64,000 bases of DNA from Xestospongia muta (Eukaryota; Porifera; Demospongiae; Haplosclerida; Petrosiidae). The notes below the pieces were generated by a model. The model was not told the DNA's origin. It ran no database searches and saw only the letters and a list, made by a program, of their open reading frames with translations. Below, piece after piece: positions 61,703 through 64,000 of this stretch (positions are counted from its first letter, which is position 1; every line of letters starts with the position of its first letter). Both the position numbers and the translations under genes were made by a program. The stretch spans positions 4,645,497 through 4,709,496 of the forward strand of contig OY848921.1 in assembly GCA_963693285.1 (NCBI GenBank), written 5' to 3'.

Positions 61703-63668
61703 ATGCAACTCATTCTTCTAGCTTTTCTCTTCCTCCTAGATAGACTAGAGGCTGCTAGACTCCCTAATGCTACTACTCGGGCAACTGAGACATTGAATGG
61801 ACTGTTCCATTATTACTGGCAGCTTGATCCACAAGCTAAGAGCATTGGTTTCTTCTTTGCATGTGGACAGATTGGTGGTTGGGGAGGACCAGAGCAATGG
61901 GACAAATGCAGTTGCAATACTCGTGACGCTTGTACAAATTGCTACCGGTGGTGGGATGCTGTAGCATTGGAATCAGTTGCAACCTATGGTATCTACATGA
62001 ACACTAAAAGAAATGCAAGCATAGCTAATACTATTTTTGCCCACTCACCTTACAACAGCAAATGGAACGCAACTAAAGTCTGTACATTCATAGATGATTT
62101 CTTGTGGTATGGAATTGCCTACCTGAGGGTGTATGAATGGCTAGAGGTGAGTAATGCATCATGTGCTTAAACTATCAATTTTTCCTTCCTTGTAGGATCC
62201 TAGATGGCTCAATCGTTCTATTGGAATTTACAATTGGACCTGGAAATATGGTTGGGATGATCCATGTGGAGGAGTCTGGTGGAATAACTGTGATACCTCA
62301 CACTTCAAAGATTCAATAACCATCCTGCAATTCCTTCATCTTGCATCCAAACTTTCATACTTGTTTCCAAATGTATCAAGCTACCTTGCTGATGCTGAGA
62401 AAATTTGGAATTGGTTTTTTAGCTTTGATAAAGGATACGGACTAATGAGTAATAAGTATTTAGTGTCCACTGGTGCAAACCCAGAACGATGTTGTAATTC
62501 ATCTTCATCCGATCCATTTTCAAGATGTGTCAATTCAAAGATATCTGGCACATCATACAATCAAGGATTGCTAATGAGTTCAGCTGCATATCTTTACCGA
62601 CGTACTGGTAACAAAACCTATTTAAGTGTTGGTATGAGAGCATTGGAAGCTATTCTAACTAATTATACAACTAAGGAAGGTGTTATGGTTGATGAACCAA
62701 GAAGCTATCAAAACTATGAATATCAATGTTGGGGTGCATCTTCAGACCCAGGAGGAGATTGGTATTCATTTCAAGGAATTTTCATGCTTCACCTCGGCTA
62801 CTTTACAAAATTATTAAGAGAAAATGGCAGCCTTTCAAACCAGACATTGAGTATTATAAGAAAGTTTGTTGAAATGACAAGCAATGCTGCATGGTCAAGA
62901 TCAGCTGTTTGGCCACCTTTTAAATCCGATGATGCTTGTAACACTGGGCCAACTAACCCTAAAGTAAATTATCCCAAGTTTCATTGGTGGTGGGGTGAAG
63001 AGACAACTCAACAAATTATTCCACCAGATCCTCGTATTTTTCTTCATAAAATTCAACTCCGCTGTCACACTCTTGGCAATGAAACTCAACTATGGGAAGG
63101 AATGTTAGATAATGAAGGAACATGCACTGTAAAATGTATGAACAATGAAAACTGCTCAAAGTATCTTTTTCAAACTGACCAAGAAGCAGTATCTGGACTA
63201 AATTGTTGGTTGTGGTCTTATAATCGATCTGATCACATCTGTAATGGGTCAGATTATGACTTTAATGTTGGCATCAAAAGACCAATAGGAGCTACATGTA
63301 AGAATCATTGTGGTTCAAAAAAACCACTTAAACTAGAACATGGTGGTGTGTGCTATTGTGATTCAAACTGTACAAAACATCTAGACTGTTGTCTGGATTA
63401 TGCTGATGTTTGTCTTCCTGATATACCACCAACATGTAAAGGTTTATGTAATGTTGTAGAGCCTCGTCCTATAAGAGGAGGAGGATATTGTTGGTGCATG
63501 AGTGGTTGTAACCCATGGTATACTGATAACAACAGTGACGGAAGCTGCTGTCCTAATTATCATGAACAATGTGAAAAGGTATCAATCCCCTCCTGTTTAG
63601 ATGCAAGGTCACAAGGGTCTGCCCTTAATTTGTTCATAACACATTTTGGGTTGCAAAAAGAGAAATGA
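61703..63668 (+). CDS. GH76 copy 3: secreted alpha-1,6-mannanase-like protein with somatomedin B domains
   Basis: Exons 61703-62146 and 62196-63668 (phase 0, 49 bp intron): 638 aa, the same length and layout as copy 2. Leader MQLILLAFLFLLDRLEA, Asp131-Asp132, GGVWW, SYNQGLLMSSAAYLYRRTGN, apple/PAN-like segment and two SMB modules. The first 977 bp, intron included, differ from copy 2 at only about three positions. After TTKEG the sequence jumps to a clearly diverged middle (VMVDEPRSYQNYEYQ; LRCHTLGNETQLWEGML), then the SMB region is again very close to copies 1 and 2. AATAAA is at 63768-63773. All catalytic and disulfide residues seem intact. Confidence 0.9.
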
Positions 63669-63778
63669 ACATTTTCTTTATCATTTTGATACTTAAAATA
63701 GTTGATGTTTGTTCCAAATTCTATGATAGATAACGTGGGCTACAATGAATACATTTTTGGTACAGTAAATAAAAGACA

Positions 63779-64000
63779 TTATGAATGTGATCTGTGTGAT
63801 CTTTGAGGATGCTCTCTGACTCTCTGTGACAACCAATCAATCCCTTCTTGAACACCCTCACTATAATGGATGGATTTATATATAAAACCATACCAACTTG
63901 ACCACATCTTACCCTCTTAAAGCTGATATCCTTTGTATTCTACAGTCTCTATCTCCAATAGATTCAACACTTGTATCAAATGCACTCTCCACTTCAGTGA
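63779..64000 (-). CDS. ARF/ARL-family small GTPase, C-terminal fragment (runs off right edge)
   Basis: Two minus-strand exons: 64000-63913 (partial) and 63860-63779, separated by a 52 bp GT-AG intron, phase 2. The reading DRDCRIQRISALRG|EGVQEGIDWLSQRV matches the C-terminal pattern of ARF/ARL GTPases (..IQ.(S/T)A..GEG..EGLDWL), which covers the guanine-contacting SA motif and last helix. The stop TAA is at 63781-63779. The GTP-binding P-loop and switches lie outside the window, so the subfamily cannot be named. Its 3' end converges on GH76 copy 3, with only about 110 bp between the stops. Confidence 0.65.

Overview
The window looks like nuclear DNA of an early-branching animal, most likely a demosponge (Amphimedon-like). 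The evidence is AT-rich sequence, GT-AG introns as short as 43-55 bp, metazoan-only architectures (immunoglobulin + EGF + HormR + GAIN/GPS + 7TM) and many small inverted-repeat transposons in introns. The species call is inference. All gene models were spliced by eye, and exon phases were checked by length arithmetic.

Layout: (1) 1-5478, minus strand: the N-terminal 309 codons of Mediator subunit 23, running off the left edge. (2) 5479-5620: short divergent promoter. (3) 5621-34004, plus: gene A, a giant adhesion-GPCR of 64 exons and 5,874 aa in my model: signal peptide, 46 Ig domains, EGF, a 47th Ig, SEA-like, HormR, GAIN/GPS, 7TM and tail. (4) 35097-55021, plus: gene B, a tandem paralogue of 34 exons and 3,068 aa with 18 Ig, EGF, one Ig, then the same membrane-proximal modules. 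(5) 56638-63668: three secreted GH76 alpha-1,6-mannanase-like genes with PAN/apple-like and two somatomedin-B domains; the first is minus, the other two plus. (6) 63779-64000, minus: the C-terminus of an ARF/ARL small GTPase.

The most striking content is the Ig region of A and B. The domains fall into four recognisable classes (here c, d, a, b) in the fixed order c-d-a-b, and every class-a domain lacks the canonical Ig disulfide. In gene A the c-d pair has also expanded as a nearly perfect ~935 bp tandem array, introns included. Almost every Ig is one symmetric phase-1 exon, so domains can be gained, lost or skipped without breaking the frame. Both receptors keep an HL|T GPS site, so they probably self-cleave into a very long adhesive ectodomain and a 7TM signalling part. 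The GH76 genes show patchwork identity (recent duplication plus gene conversion) and a 70 bp divergent promoter. Introns and spacers hold three copies of one inverted-repeat transposon family (one carrying a RecQ-like helicase fragment), other hairpin elements, a 313 bp CT microsatellite and a 62 bp minisatellite. No rRNA, tRNA or CRISPR was seen.
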